Source: an uncultured Clostridia bacterium (GTDB lineage Bacteria; Bacillota; Clostridia; Peptostreptococcales; Anaerovoracaceae). From it: a stretch of DNA of 31,976 bases. The DNA lies in NCBI GenBank assembly GCA_934277495.1, contig CAKQUI010000010.1, forward strand, positions 1 to 31,976. Reading direction: 5' to 3'. The stretch's first letter is position 1; each line of letters opens with the position of its first letter. A program made the position numbers and the translations under genes. The notes under the pieces were generated by a model. That model saw only the letters and a list, made by a program, of their open reading frames with translations. It did not search any database and was not told the origin of the DNA. Below, one piece after another: positions 15,546-24,367 of this stretch.

Positions 15546-18169
15546 AGGTATTTCCTGAGATCCTCCAGTATCCTCAATGCTTCTGACGGTGTAGTATCCA
15601 TAAGATCCAGCCCTTTTAGTTTTTCAGTCACAGGGTCAGGTATCTGTGCGAACATTGAAAGCTGTTCTGAGCTGTCGCTCTGCATGTGTTCATGGATCTC
15701 TGAAACCGCAGGAGCACTGCCGTTATATCCACTGCTGCTGCTTTCAAGTTCTGACAGATGCTCCTGTGCCCGCTCCAGCAGCTCGTGAGGTACGCCTGCT
15801 ATATCTGCCACATGTATTCCGTAACTTCTGCTGGCACTGCCCCTTACTATCTTGTGCAGGAATACGATGTCACCGTTTTCCTCGGCTACATCCACATTGA
15901 AATTCTTTATCCCGCTGCGCTGCTCTTCTAAAGCAGTCATCTCATGGTAGTGCGTGGCGAACAGTGTCCTGATCTTTCTCTGCGGCTCTGAAAGATATTC
16001 AGAGGCTGCCCATGCTATGGAAAGTCCGTCATATGTACTTGTACCTCTGCCTATCTCGTCGAGGATTATGAGACTGCGGCTTGTTGCTGTGTTCAGTATG
16101 TATGCCAGTTCACTCATTTCCACGAAAAATGTACTCTGTCCCTGCGCAAGATTATCTGATGCACCTATACGTGTGAATATCCTGTCACATATGCCTATCC
16201 TTGCAGAGTCCGCAGGCACGAAACAGCCTGCCTGAGCCATAAGCACGATAAGTGCTGTCTGGCGCATATATGTGGATTTGCCTGCCATGTTAGGTCCTGT
16301 TATCAGCAGGAGGCTCTGGTCTTCTTTATCTATATATGTATCGTTGCTGACGAATATTCCGTCTCTTATAGTCTGCTCTATGACCGGATGCCTTCCGCTT
16401 CTTATGTCGATGATGTCTCCTGTATCCACCAGAGGTCTGACATATCCGTTGCGGTCGCTGACTTCTGCAAAGGACGCCAGTACATCCAGCGATGATATGG
16501 CGTGAGATGTCTGCTGTATCAGCGATATCTGCTGCATGAGTTTTTGCCTTATCTCTGTAAAAAGCTCGTATTCCAGCTGGTTTATCTGTGTTTCAGCGTT
16601 GAGGACAAGGCGTTCTGTTTCTTTCAGCTCAGGAGTTATGAACCTTTCACAGTTTGCCAGCGTCTGCTTTCTGATATAATTGTCCGGGATCATATCGTAG
16701 TATGATTTCGTGACTTCCAGATAATAACCGAACACTTTGTTGAAGCCTACTTTGAGATTTTTGATGCCTGTTCGCTCTCTTTCACTGAATTCAAGACCTG
16801 TTATCCAGCTGCGGGCGTCGCTTATGGAATCTTTGAGTGTATCGAGCTTTTCAGAATAGCCTTCTTTGATAAGTTCACCTTCTTTTATGGTGAAAGGGGG
16901 ATCATCTGCGATGCTGCTGTTGATCAGCTCGTATATCCCTGTCAGCGGGTCCATATGGTCATTAAGTTCAGACAGCAGATCCTGTCCGCCGGATGGAAGC
17001 TCGCTTTTTATGTCAGGAAGCACGCTGCAGGAATTCCTCAGTGCTATGAGATCTTTTCCGTTGGCGTTGCCGCACGCTATCCTTCCTGCAAGACGCTCGA
17101 AGTCATAAACTGACTTGAGATGCTCCTTTATATTGTTCCTCATTATCACATCGCTGCAGAGTACATCCACGGCGTCAAGTCTCCGGTTCACTTCTGCTGC
17201 ATCATTTAGCGGATCTTTGATCCACTGCTTGAGCTTTCGTGACCCCATTGCAGTATTGGTTTTATCAAGCACACCCAGCAGTGAACCCTTTGTTTTTTTA
17301 TCGAACAGTGTTTCTGTAAGTTCGAGATTACGGACTGTAGATTTGTCAAGTGCCATAGTCTCGCCTAAAGAATAGGTGTTGAGCGTCTGTATATGCGCAA
17401 GATCATTTTTCTGTGTATCGATAAGATACAGAAGAAGTGCGCCAAGTGCTGTTTCAGCCGGAGATCCTTCTTCTATACCCAGTCCTGTGACAGCTGTGAC
17501 CCTGAACTGTTTTCTGATGGTGTCTTTTGCTGCATCTTTTCTGTAATACTCTTCACCTGTAATATTAAAATAAGCCTCTGATGCAGGCTTGATCTCGTCT
17601 ATATCATTTATCTGCCATGTGCCGTCATCAAGGATGACTTCCCTTGCATTTATCCTTGCCAGCTCATTCACCAGTGCTTCACGTCTGTCGCTGCCCCTTA
17701 TCAGAGTGAGACTGATCTCGCCTGTAGATATATCGCAGTATGAGAGACCTGTGCTGCTTTCATCTGAAAATACCGAAGCGATATAGTTGTTTTCGTTGTC
17801 TCTCAGCATCCCCTGGTTCGTCACAGTTCCCGGAGTGACTATCTGTATGACCTCACGGTTTACGATCCCTCTGGCGCTCGCAGGATCTTCAGTCTGCTCA
17901 CATATCGCAACCTTGTATCCCTTTTCTATAAGACGGGAAATATAAGTATCTGCAGAATGGAAAGGGACACCGCACATAGGCGCCCTTTCTTCCATTCCGC
18001 AGTTTTTCCCGGTCAGTGTGAGCTCAAGCTCACGGGAGGCTGTCGTGGCATCATCAAAGAACATTTCGTAGAAATCGCCAAGTCTGAAAAACAGTATACA
18101 GTCCCTGTAATTTTCTTTGATATCCATATACTGCTGCATCATAGGTGACAGTTTCTGTGTTTTTGCCAT
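15542..18169 (-). CDS. mutS: DNA mismatch repair protein MutS
   Basis: Recognises base mismatches and small loops. The mismatch-wedging Phe-x-Glu motif is F33/E35 in GDFYEMFFDD. The ATPase domain has a Walker A GPNMAGKST at residues 625-633 and a Walker B LIILDEIGRGTSTYDGLS further on. The ABC-type signature STFFVEMSE lies between them. At 875 residues it is full length for MutS1. GGAGGAAAT precedes the ATG. It lies 30 bases after an aminotransferase gene and overlaps mutL, so it is transcribed within the long minus-strand block. Confidence 0.97.
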   Translation of the reverse strand: MAKTQKLSPMMQQYMDIKENYRDCILFFRLGDFYEMFFDDATTASRELELTLTGKNCGMEERAPMCGVPFHSADTYISRLIEKGYKVAICEQTEDPASARGIVNREVIQIVTPGTVTNQGMLRDNENNYIASVFSDESSTGLSYCDISTGEISLTLIRGSDRREALVNELARINAREVILDDGTWQINDIDEIKPASEAYFNITGEEYYRKDAAKDTIRKQFRVTAVTGLGIEEGSPAETALGALLLYLIDTQKNDLAHIQTLNTYSLGETMALDKSTVRNLELTETLFDKKTKGSLLGVLDKTNTAMGSRKLKQWIKDPLNDAAEVNRRLDAVDVLCSDVIMRNNIKEHLKSVYDFERLAGRIACGNANGKDLIALRNSCSVLPDIKSELPSGGQDLLSELNDHMDPLTGIYELINSSIADDPPFTIKEGELIKEGYSEKLDTLKDSISDARSWITGLEFSERERTGIKNLKVGFNKVFGYYLEVTKSYYDMIPDNYIRKQTLANCERFITPELKETERLVLNAETQINQLEYELFTEIRQKLMQQISLIQQTSHAISSLDVLASFAEVSDRNGYVRPLVDTGDIIDIRSGRHPVIEQTIRDGIFVSNDTYIDKEDQSLLLITGPNMAGKSTYMRQTALIVLMAQAGCFVPADSARIGICDRIFTRIGASDNLAQGQSTFFVEMSELAYILNTATSRSLIILDEIGRGTSTYDGLSIAWAASEYLSEPQRKIRTLFATHYHEMTALEEQRSGIKNFNVDVAEENGDIVFLHKIVRGSASRSYGIHVADIAGVPHELLERAQEHLSELESSSSGYNGSAPAVSEIHEHMQSDSSEQLSMFAQIPDPVTEKLKGLDLMDTTPSEALRILEDLRKYL

Positions 18170-18199
18170 TTATATTTCCTCCGTTATGCCGTCTTTATC

Positions 18200-19390
18200 T
18201 TATCTGTTTTTGTATTTTTCCATTCCGAGACGGATAAGTTCAACGCCTCTTCTCATATCTTTCTGGTTCAGTACATATGCTATACGCATTTCGTCCTTGC
18301 CAAGACCTGGTGTAGCATAGAATCCTTCTGCCGGTGCGAACATAACAGTCTCTCCGTTGTCTTCGAACTCAGTCAGCAGGAACATCAGGAAGTCTTCAAC
18401 ATCGTCTACAGGAAGTTTTGCAGTCATGTAGAATGCTCCGCCCGGTTTCTGGCAGACAACTCCAGGTATCTTCATCAGTTCTTCGTATACGACATCTCTT
18501 CTTGCTTCATATTCAGCTTTCACTTCGTCGTAGTATGACTTGTCCAGTCTGTAGAGAGCAGCAGCTCCGACCTGGTCCAGTGTAGGGCAGCAGAGTCTTC
18601 CCTGTGCGATCTTCATGATTCCGTCCATCAGCTCTGAATTCTTGCTGACAACGCAGCCGACTCTTGCACCGCATGCTGAGAATCTCTTTGAAACAGAGTC
18701 AACGATTATCACTCTGTCGCTGATGTCGTCTATCATGCCGAATGAAGTCACTTCTCTGTTATCGTATGCAAACTCTCTGTAAACTTCGTCTGCAATGATC
18801 CAGAGGTCGTGTTCCTTTGCTATCTCACCGATGAGCTTCATGTCATCCAGTGTCAGGACTCTTCCTGTAGGATTTCCAGGGCTTATGCAGCAGATCGCTT
18901 TTGTAGCCGGTGTGATAGCAGCTTCGATGAGGTCTCTCTTTGCATAGTTGTATCCGTCTTCAGCTTTTGTAGTGATAGGAACTACTTTGCCGCTTACGGA
19001 TGTTGCGAATGTGTGATAGTTCGTGTAGAACGGTTCTGCTATGATCACTTCATCTCCAGGGTTCAGGATAGACATGAAGATCATAGTCAGGGCTTCTGAG
19101 CCTCCGTTAGTAACTATGATATCTTTCCTGCCGTAGTCCATGCCATACTGCTTGAAGTAATCTGAAATAGCGTCCTGCAGATCAGTTATACCGCCTGATT
19201 CAGCGTATGCTATGACTTTCTTGTCAAAGCCTTTTATCGCTTCCATGAAACACTCCGGTGTTTCAACGTCAGGCTGACCGATGTTGAGATGGTAGACTTT
19301 CTTGCCTTTGTTCTCAGCATCGATAGCAAACACATTGAATCTTCTGATCGGTGAATGCTGCATTGACTGTACTCTGTTTGATAGTTTCAT
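18200..19390 (-). CDS. PLP-dependent class I/II aminotransferase (aspartate aminotransferase-like)
   Basis: A cytoplasmic 396-residue fold type I aminotransferase. The PLP-binding lysine is K235 in DSVSKRFSACGARVGC. N173 in SPGNPTG and D201 in IADEVYREF are cofactor contacts, and R243 is in the phosphate-binding segment. The overall pattern is closest to the AspC/PatA-type Firmicutes aminotransferases, so aspartate or aromatic amino acids are likely substrates, but the specificity cannot be set from sequence. AAAGGAG lies about 10 bases before the ATG, 17 bases after tlyA. Many Clostridia have nadK, argR and recN after tlyA; here this gene takes that place. Confidence 0.9.
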   Translation of the reverse strand: MKLSNRVQSMQHSPIRRFNVFAIDAENKGKKVYHLNIGQPDVETPECFMEAIKGFDKKVIAYAESGGITDLQDAISDYFKQYGMDYGRKDIIVTNGGSEALTMIFMSILNPGDEVIIAEPFYTNYHTFATSVSGKVVPITTKAEDGYNYAKRDLIEAAITPATKAICCISPGNPTGRVLTLDDMKLIGEIAKEHDLWIIADEVYREFAYDNREVTSFGMIDDISDRVIIVDSVSKRFSACGARVGCVVSKNSELMDGIMKIAQGRLCCPTLDQVGAAALYRLDKSYYDEVKAEYEARRDVVYEELMKIPGVVCQKPGGAFYMTAKLPVDDVEDFLMFLLTEFEDNGETVMFAPAEGFYATPGLGKDEMRIAYVLNQKDMRRGVELIRLGMEKYKNR

Positions 19391-19407
19391 TTTTTATTTA
19401 TCTCCTT

Positions 19408-20199
19408 TCAAATCAACTCCTCATGGGAGGATCTTACTGTTCCGTCAACATCGATATCGCCATCGAAAGGTGTTTTTTTCATAAAGAGCAGATATTCGAT
19501 GTTGCCTTTGGTGCCGGTCACTGGTGAAAATGTAAGTCCATGGCTGTAAAGCCCGTTGTCTTCGCCGTATCTGATCACATTTTCTATGACCTCTCTGTGC
19601 ACGTCAGGATCTCTGACTATGCCTTTTTTGCCTACCTGGCTGCGCCCTGCTTCGAACTGCGGTTTGACGAGGCATACAAGGCAGCCTTCATCTGAAAGCA
19701 GCTGTGACGCCACAGGGAAAACCAGTTTCAGTGATATGAAGGATACATCTATGCTTATGAAATCGAGATCCCTTCCCACTGAATCTATATCAAGATAACG
19801 AACATTGACTTTTTCCATGTTGACGACTCTTTCGTCGTTTCTGAGCTTCCAGTCAAGCTGTCCGTAGCCTACGTCTATGGCGAATACTTTTGAAGCGCCT
19901 TTCTGGAGCATACAGTCAGTGAAACCTCCTGTGGAAGCGCCTATGTCTGCCGCTTTCGCACCTTCCAGTGAAAAATCGAACAGCTCCAGCGCCTTTTCAA
20001 GTTTCAGTCCGCCTCTGCTGACGTAGGGACATAATGTTTCTTTTATTGTTATTTCAGCGTCATCGCTGACCGGCGTGCCCGGTTTATCAACTCTCTGACC
20101 GTCTACGTAAACAAGTCCTGCCATGATGGAAGCTTTTGCTTTCTCACGTGACGGGAACATGTTTCTTTCTGTCAGAACGATATCAAGCCTGTTTTTCAA
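19408..20199 (-). CDS. tlyA: TlyA family rRNA (cytidine-2'-O)-methyltransferase
   Basis: An S4 RNA-binding domain (residues 1-60, MKNRLDIVLTERNMFPSREKAK onward) is followed by an FtsJ-like Rossmann methyltransferase. Its SAM motif ADIGASTGGFTD is at residues 84-95. TlyA enzymes 2'-O-methylate 16S and/or 23S rRNA, and loss gives capreomycin resistance in some bacteria. The 263-residue length is normal. The start is a TTG that overlaps the end of dxs by 17 bases; the only nearby purine run is AAAGGA about 12 bases upstream, so translation probably depends on coupling to dxs. The dxs-tlyA order is common in Gram-positives. Confidence 0.92.
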   Translation of the reverse strand: MKNRLDIVLTERNMFPSREKAKASIMAGLVYVDGQRVDKPGTPVSDDAEITIKETLCPYVSRGGLKLEKALELFDFSLEGAKAADIGASTGGFTDCMLQKGASKVFAIDVGYGQLDWKLRNDERVVNMEKVNVRYLDIDSVGRDLDFISIDVSFISLKLVFPVASQLLSDEGCLVCLVKPQFEAGRSQVGKKGIVRDPDVHREVIENVIRYGEDNGLYSHGLTFSPVTGTKGNIEYLLFMKKTPFDGDIDVDGTVRSSHEELI

Positions 20200-22045
20200 G
20201 TCTGTCTTTTATCCTTTCTGCTATTGATGATGCATCTATCCTGTATTTTTCGTAAAGCTCGTCGCTGCTGCCGTGTTCTATGAACTTGTCCGGCCATCCG
20301 ATATTCATGACATCGACATCTTCGTTCACAAGCGCTGCATCAACAGCCTCGCCGATGCCGCCTGACAGCAGATTGTCCTCCACAGTCACGATAAGTCTGC
20401 ATCTTTTCGCCGATTCTGCAAGGCATGTCATATCCAGAGGTTTCGCAAATCTCATATTCACTACACCTGCATCTATACCCTGGTCTGACAGTATCTCCGA
20501 TGCTTTGATGGCTTTTTCCACCATTGCGCCCAGAGCCCATATCTCGACATCTGTGCCGTTTTTTATCTGCTGCGCTCTGCCGTATTCTATATCATCATCA
20601 TATCCAAGCTGCGGAGCAGTACCCCTGGGATACCGTATCGCACATGGAGAATCCAGTGTCATGGCAAGATCCATCATCTTCACCAGCTCGCTGCCGTCCT
20701 TCGGAGCCATCACTGTAATATCAGGTATCTGCCTGAGATAACCTATGTCGAATATACCATGGTGAGTCTCACCGTCTGCACCGACTATACCGGCTCTGTC
20801 GAGACAGAACACCACAGGCATCTTCTGCAGACATGCATCTTCTATGATCTGATCATACCCTCGCTGAAGGAAAGTGGAATATATCGCAACGAACGGTTTC
20901 ATTCCTGCCTTTGCAAGCCCTGCTGCAAAGGTGACTGCATGTTCCTCTGCTATACCTACATCGAAAGTACGTTCAGGGTATCTGTGACCGAAACTTTTGA
21001 GCCCTGTCCCCTCGGTCATCGCTGCGCTCACCGCCACGACTCTGTCGTCCTCAGCAGCCAGCTTTTCGAGTTTGCTGCCGAAGATCGCAGAATATGAAGG
21101 TCCGTGTGATTTCTTTCGCAGATCTCCTGTTTCAGGATCGAAAGGTCCCACTCCATGGAACACATCCGGATTTTCCTCAGCTTTAGTATATCCTTTGCCC
21201 TTCTTTGTTATAGCATGTATCAGGACCGGACCGTTTGATTCTTTTGCGATCTCAAGTGTCTCGCAAAGCTCTTTTATATCGTGTCCGTCTATAGGACCTA
21301 TATATCTGAAACCCAGTCCTTCGAATACTACGCCGTCTATCATGGCATATTTTATGGAATCTCTGGCATGCTGCATCCCTGCTACCATGCTCTCACCGAT
21401 CACCGGCACTTTTGATACATTTTTCTTGATCTGTGCCTTCATGTTCAGATACTTTCTGGAGCCTCTCAGCCTGCTGAGGTGTTTGGAAAGTCCGCCGGTA
21501 TTCGGCGCTATGGACATACCGTTGTCGTTCAGCAGCACTATCATCCTGGTATCGAGATTATCGGCATTGTTCAGTGCTTCGAAAGCCATGCCTCCGGTCA
21601 TCGCTCCGTCTCCGATTATAGATATGACATTGTGATTTTCTTTTTTCAGATCCCTGGCCGCAGCCATACCAAGTCCCAGCGATATCGAAGTGCTGCTGTG
21701 GCCTGTGTCGAACAGGTCATATTCGCTTTCAGCCATTTTAGGGAACCCGCTCATACCGTTGAATCTGCGCAGCGTTGGGAATCCGCCGATCCTTCCTGTC
21801 AGTATCTTGTGTACATATGTCTGATGGCCTACGTCCCATATTATCTTGTCCTCCGGAGGATCAAAGACTTTATGGACAGCAAGAGAGATCTCAACGACAC
21901 CAAGATTCGATGACAGATGACCTCCTGTCTCCGAAACGGTGTCCACAAGAAAATCCCTGATCTCATAGGAAAGCAGCTCCAGGTCATCATAGCTCATATC
22001 CTTTATATCATCGGGGAAGTTATGTTTTTCCAGATAACGATTCAT
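20183..22045 (-). CDS. dxs: 1-deoxy-D-xylulose-5-phosphate synthase
   Basis: Condenses pyruvate and glyceraldehyde 3-phosphate, the first step of the DXP isoprenoid pathway, with thiamine diphosphate. The cofactor motif starts GDGAMTGG at residues 145-152 and ends near the following NN. The N-terminal SETGGHLSSNLG and VGHQTYVHK carry conserved histidines. The pyrimidine domain has FDVGIAEEHAVTFAAG. The length of 620 residues is typical. AAGGGG lies 9 bases before the ATG, which is one base from the ispA stop. Its grouping with ispA makes a small isoprenoid module inside the nusB-xse block. Confidence 0.97.
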   Translation of the reverse strand: MNRYLEKHNFPDDIKDMSYDDLELLSYEIRDFLVDTVSETGGHLSSNLGVVEISLAVHKVFDPPEDKIIWDVGHQTYVHKILTGRIGGFPTLRRFNGMSGFPKMAESEYDLFDTGHSSTSISLGLGMAAARDLKKENHNVISIIGDGAMTGGMAFEALNNADNLDTRMIVLLNDNGMSIAPNTGGLSKHLSRLRGSRKYLNMKAQIKKNVSKVPVIGESMVAGMQHARDSIKYAMIDGVVFEGLGFRYIGPIDGHDIKELCETLEIAKESNGPVLIHAITKKGKGYTKAEENPDVFHGVGPFDPETGDLRKKSHGPSYSAIFGSKLEKLAAEDDRVVAVSAAMTEGTGLKSFGHRYPERTFDVGIAEEHAVTFAAGLAKAGMKPFVAIYSTFLQRGYDQIIEDACLQKMPVVFCLDRAGIVGADGETHHGIFDIGYLRQIPDITVMAPKDGSELVKMMDLAMTLDSPCAIRYPRGTAPQLGYDDDIEYGRAQQIKNGTDVEIWALGAMVEKAIKASEILSDQGIDAGVVNMRFAKPLDMTCLAESAKRCRLIVTVEDNLLSGGIGEAVDAALVNEDVDVMNIGWPDKFIEHGSSDELYEKYRIDASSIAERIKDRLEKQA

Positions 22046-22046
22046 C

Positions 22047-22943
22047 TTACTTACCCCTTACTGCCAGATCCAGTGCAAGCTTGGTGAACACTTCTGCGTT
22101 ATCGTAATATTCCTTCAGCGGCTCTATCGCCATATCCGTAAGCTCCCTGAGACGGTCTTTTGATTTTTCAAGGCCGTATATCGACGGATATGTCGCTTTC
22201 TTGTTTATAGCATCAACGCCGGATTTTTTGCCCATTTCCTCTTCCTGACCCTCTACATCCAGGATATCATCACAGATCTGGAATGCCAGTCCGAGGTTTT
22301 CTGCGTATGTCGTGAGTTTGCCCAGGACCTCGTCATCAGCATTGCCAAGATGAGCTCCCGCACGTACAGCTGCGATTATAAGGGCTGCCGTTTTCGTGAT
22401 GTGTATATAATCCAGCATTTCACCGGAGCAGTTCCTGTCTTCTGCCTCCATGTCTGCCACCTGTCCTGCTACCATCCCTCTGCAGCCTGAGCCCTTGCTT
22501 ATCTCGTATGCTGCGCTTATCCTTCTCTTGAGTGCATCCGGATCATCGAAATACAGCAGCATATCTCTGTTCATGATCTCGAAAGCTGCTGCCTGAAGAC
22601 CGTCTCCTGCCAGTGTCGCCATGGCTTCACCGAACACTATATGATTCGTCGGCTGTCCTCTGCGCAGCTCGTCATTGTCCATGCACGGCATATCATCGTG
22701 TATCAGAGAATAGTTGTGTATATACTCTATAGCACATGCATACGGCAGTGCTTCTTCTACATTGCCGCCGCAGAAATCACAGGCAGCCAGCAGCAGCACA
22801 GGTCTGACTCTCTTGCCGCCTGCTGAAAGACTGTATTTCATCGATTCGTAAAGCGTTATGCTTTTGTGATCCACATCCGGCATGAAATCCATAAGATGTT
22901 CTTCTATCATCTGCTTGTAGTCTTCAAAATTGTAATCCTTCAT
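22047..22943 (-). CDS. ispA: Polyprenyl (farnesyl/geranylgeranyl) diphosphate synthase
   Basis: Elongates DMAPP with IPP to short-chain prenyl diphosphates. The first aspartate-rich motif is DDMPCMD at residues 83-89 with the two extra residues of the bacterial IspA type, followed by the RRGQPTNH arginines. The second is DDILD at 225-229. The IPP-binding GGKRVRP is at 42-48. The length of 298 residues fits IspA. AAGGGAG precedes the ATG, 19 bases after xseB. Chain length (C15 or C20) cannot be settled by eye. Confidence 0.94.
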   Translation of the reverse strand: MKDYNFEDYKQMIEEHLMDFMPDVDHKSITLYESMKYSLSAGGKRVRPVLLLAACDFCGGNVEEALPYACAIEYIHNYSLIHDDMPCMDNDELRRGQPTNHIVFGEAMATLAGDGLQAAAFEIMNRDMLLYFDDPDALKRRISAAYEISKGSGCRGMVAGQVADMEAEDRNCSGEMLDYIHITKTAALIIAAVRAGAHLGNADDEVLGKLTTYAENLGLAFQICDDILDVEGQEEEMGKKSGVDAINKKATYPSIYGLEKSKDRLRELTDMAIEPLKEYYDNAEVFTKLALDLAVRGK

Positions 22944-22962
22944 AAATACGCACTCCCTTGCT

Positions 22963-23154
22963 TTATTTCCTGTTTATAGTTTCTACCCTCTGCTGGGCGT
23001 CTTCAAGTATCCTGCTGCATTCGCTGTAATATTTTATACCTTCTTCATAGCTTTTTAGAGCATCTTCAAGAGCTATATCGCCTGACTTGAGCTTTTCTGA
23101 TATCTTCTCAAGCCTGCTGAAAGATTCTTCGAAGGTTTTATTCATGTCTGCCAT
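22963..23154 (-). CDS. xseB: Exodeoxyribonuclease VII small subunit
   Basis: A 63-residue, mostly helical protein matching XseB from end to end. The family core is FEESFSRLEKISEKLKSGDIALEDALKSYEEG, then a coiled-coil tail ending RVETINRK. It binds XseA to form the single-strand exonuclease VII. The start overlaps the end of xseA by 17 bases, with AAGGAG 7 bases before the ATG. An ATG three codons later is possible but less well spaced. Confidence 0.95.
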   Translation of the reverse strand: MADMNKTFEESFSRLEKISEKLKSGDIALEDALKSYEEGIKYYSECSRILEDAQQRVETINRK

Positions 23155-24367
23155 GCTGTAACTCCTTTCCCAGCTTTGCTATATGTACTTCAACATCACT
23201 TTGTGCTGATCTTATCCTTATCATGTCATCTGCTGAAAGCTCCCTGGCCGGGTCTTTCACTATCCTGCCGCTGCTGTCTGTAACGATGGAATAACCACGT
23301 TTCATCACAGTTTCAGGATCTGAAAGTTTAAGGCTTTCAAGCAAAGCGTCCAGTCTGCTGCTGCGATCTTTAAGGATCCTTTCCATGTTTTCTCTGAGCG
23401 AATCTGCCAGATTACCGGCTCTCAGCTGTTCGAAAGCGATCCTTGCCCTGATTTCACGCCCTGAACTTTCAGGATCGAGATGATCGAGAGCAGATTTTTT
23501 TCTGTCGATATACATCATCAGTTCACGTTTTATCTCGTTCCTGTAAAAAAGCAGCTCCTGTCTGAGCATGTCTGTATCCGGGACTGCAGCTTCTGCTGCC
23601 GCCGTCGGAGTCTCGGCTCTCATATCCGCTGTAAAGTCTGCTATCGTAAAGTCCGTTTCGTGACCTACTGCAGAAATCACCGGTATACGGGAATCATATA
23701 TCGCACGTGCCACCTTTTCCTCGTTGAAAGCCCACAGCTCCTCCATGGAGCCTCCTCCACGGCCGGTTATTATCGTATCCACGTCGCTGTATCTTTCGTT
23801 TATATCATATATCGCAGAGGCTATATCATCTGCTGCCCCCGGACCCTGCACCAGTACCGGGTATATCAGGATATCGACGAAATCATTTTTGTTTTTTATT
23901 ATTTTTATTATATCACGTATCGCTGCGCCTGTGTCCGATGTGACTACAGCGATCTTTTCAGGGAAAGCCGGTATCGGTTTCTTGCGGCTTTTCTCGAAAT
24001 ATCCTGCTGCTTCGAGCTTCTGCTTGAGCTTTTCGAATCTGACTGCAAGCTCGCCCGTGCCTGACATCTCTATATCACGGATGTTCAGCGAATAGCTGCC
24101 TCCACGTTCATAAAGATATATATATCCACGTGCTGTTATCTCTGCGCCTTCACGAAGATCTGCTGCCAGATGACCGAGCTCTGAAGGCAGGAAACAGTTC
24201 ACCCGGCTCTTTTCGTCCTTCAGTGAAAAGTAAGTGTGACCTGACCCGTGGAATTTGAGATTGGATACTTCTCCTATGACAGACACACTGCCAAGTATCG
24301 GATCTGTCTGCAGTATTCGCTTGATATAGCTGTTCAGCTGTGATACCCTGACAGGTTTCAGCCCCAT
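23138..24367 (-). CDS. xseA: Exodeoxyribonuclease VII large subunit
   Basis: Catalytic subunit of exonuclease VII, which degrades single-stranded DNA from both ends. An N-terminal OB fold spans about residues 1-100 (VSQLNSYIKRIL, SVIGEVSNLKFHGSGHTYFSLKD). The catalytic domain carries PEKIAVVTSDTGAAIRDI, the conserved TIITGRGGGSMEELWAFNEE and SAVGHETDFTIADF. A coiled coil and a short C-terminal GYSIVTD segment complete it. The start at MGLKPVRVSQL gives 409 residues, the usual size, with GGGAGG 4 bases upstream; a longer frame exists upstream but runs through the M22 gene. The start overlaps the preceding stop by 10 bases. Confidence 0.96.
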   Translation of the reverse strand: MGLKPVRVSQLNSYIKRILQTDPILGSVSVIGEVSNLKFHGSGHTYFSLKDEKSRVNCFLPSELGHLAADLREGAEITARGYIYLYERGGSYSLNIRDIEMSGTGELAVRFEKLKQKLEAAGYFEKSRKKPIPAFPEKIAVVTSDTGAAIRDIIKIIKNKNDFVDILIYPVLVQGPGAADDIASAIYDINERYSDVDTIITGRGGGSMEELWAFNEEKVARAIYDSRIPVISAVGHETDFTIADFTADMRAETPTAAAEAAVPDTDMLRQELLFYRNEIKRELMMYIDRKKSALDHLDPESSGREIRARIAFEQLRAGNLADSLRENMERILKDRSSRLDALLESLKLSDPETVMKRGYSIVTDSSGRIVKDPARELSADDMIRIRSAQSDVEVHIAKLGKELQHGRHE

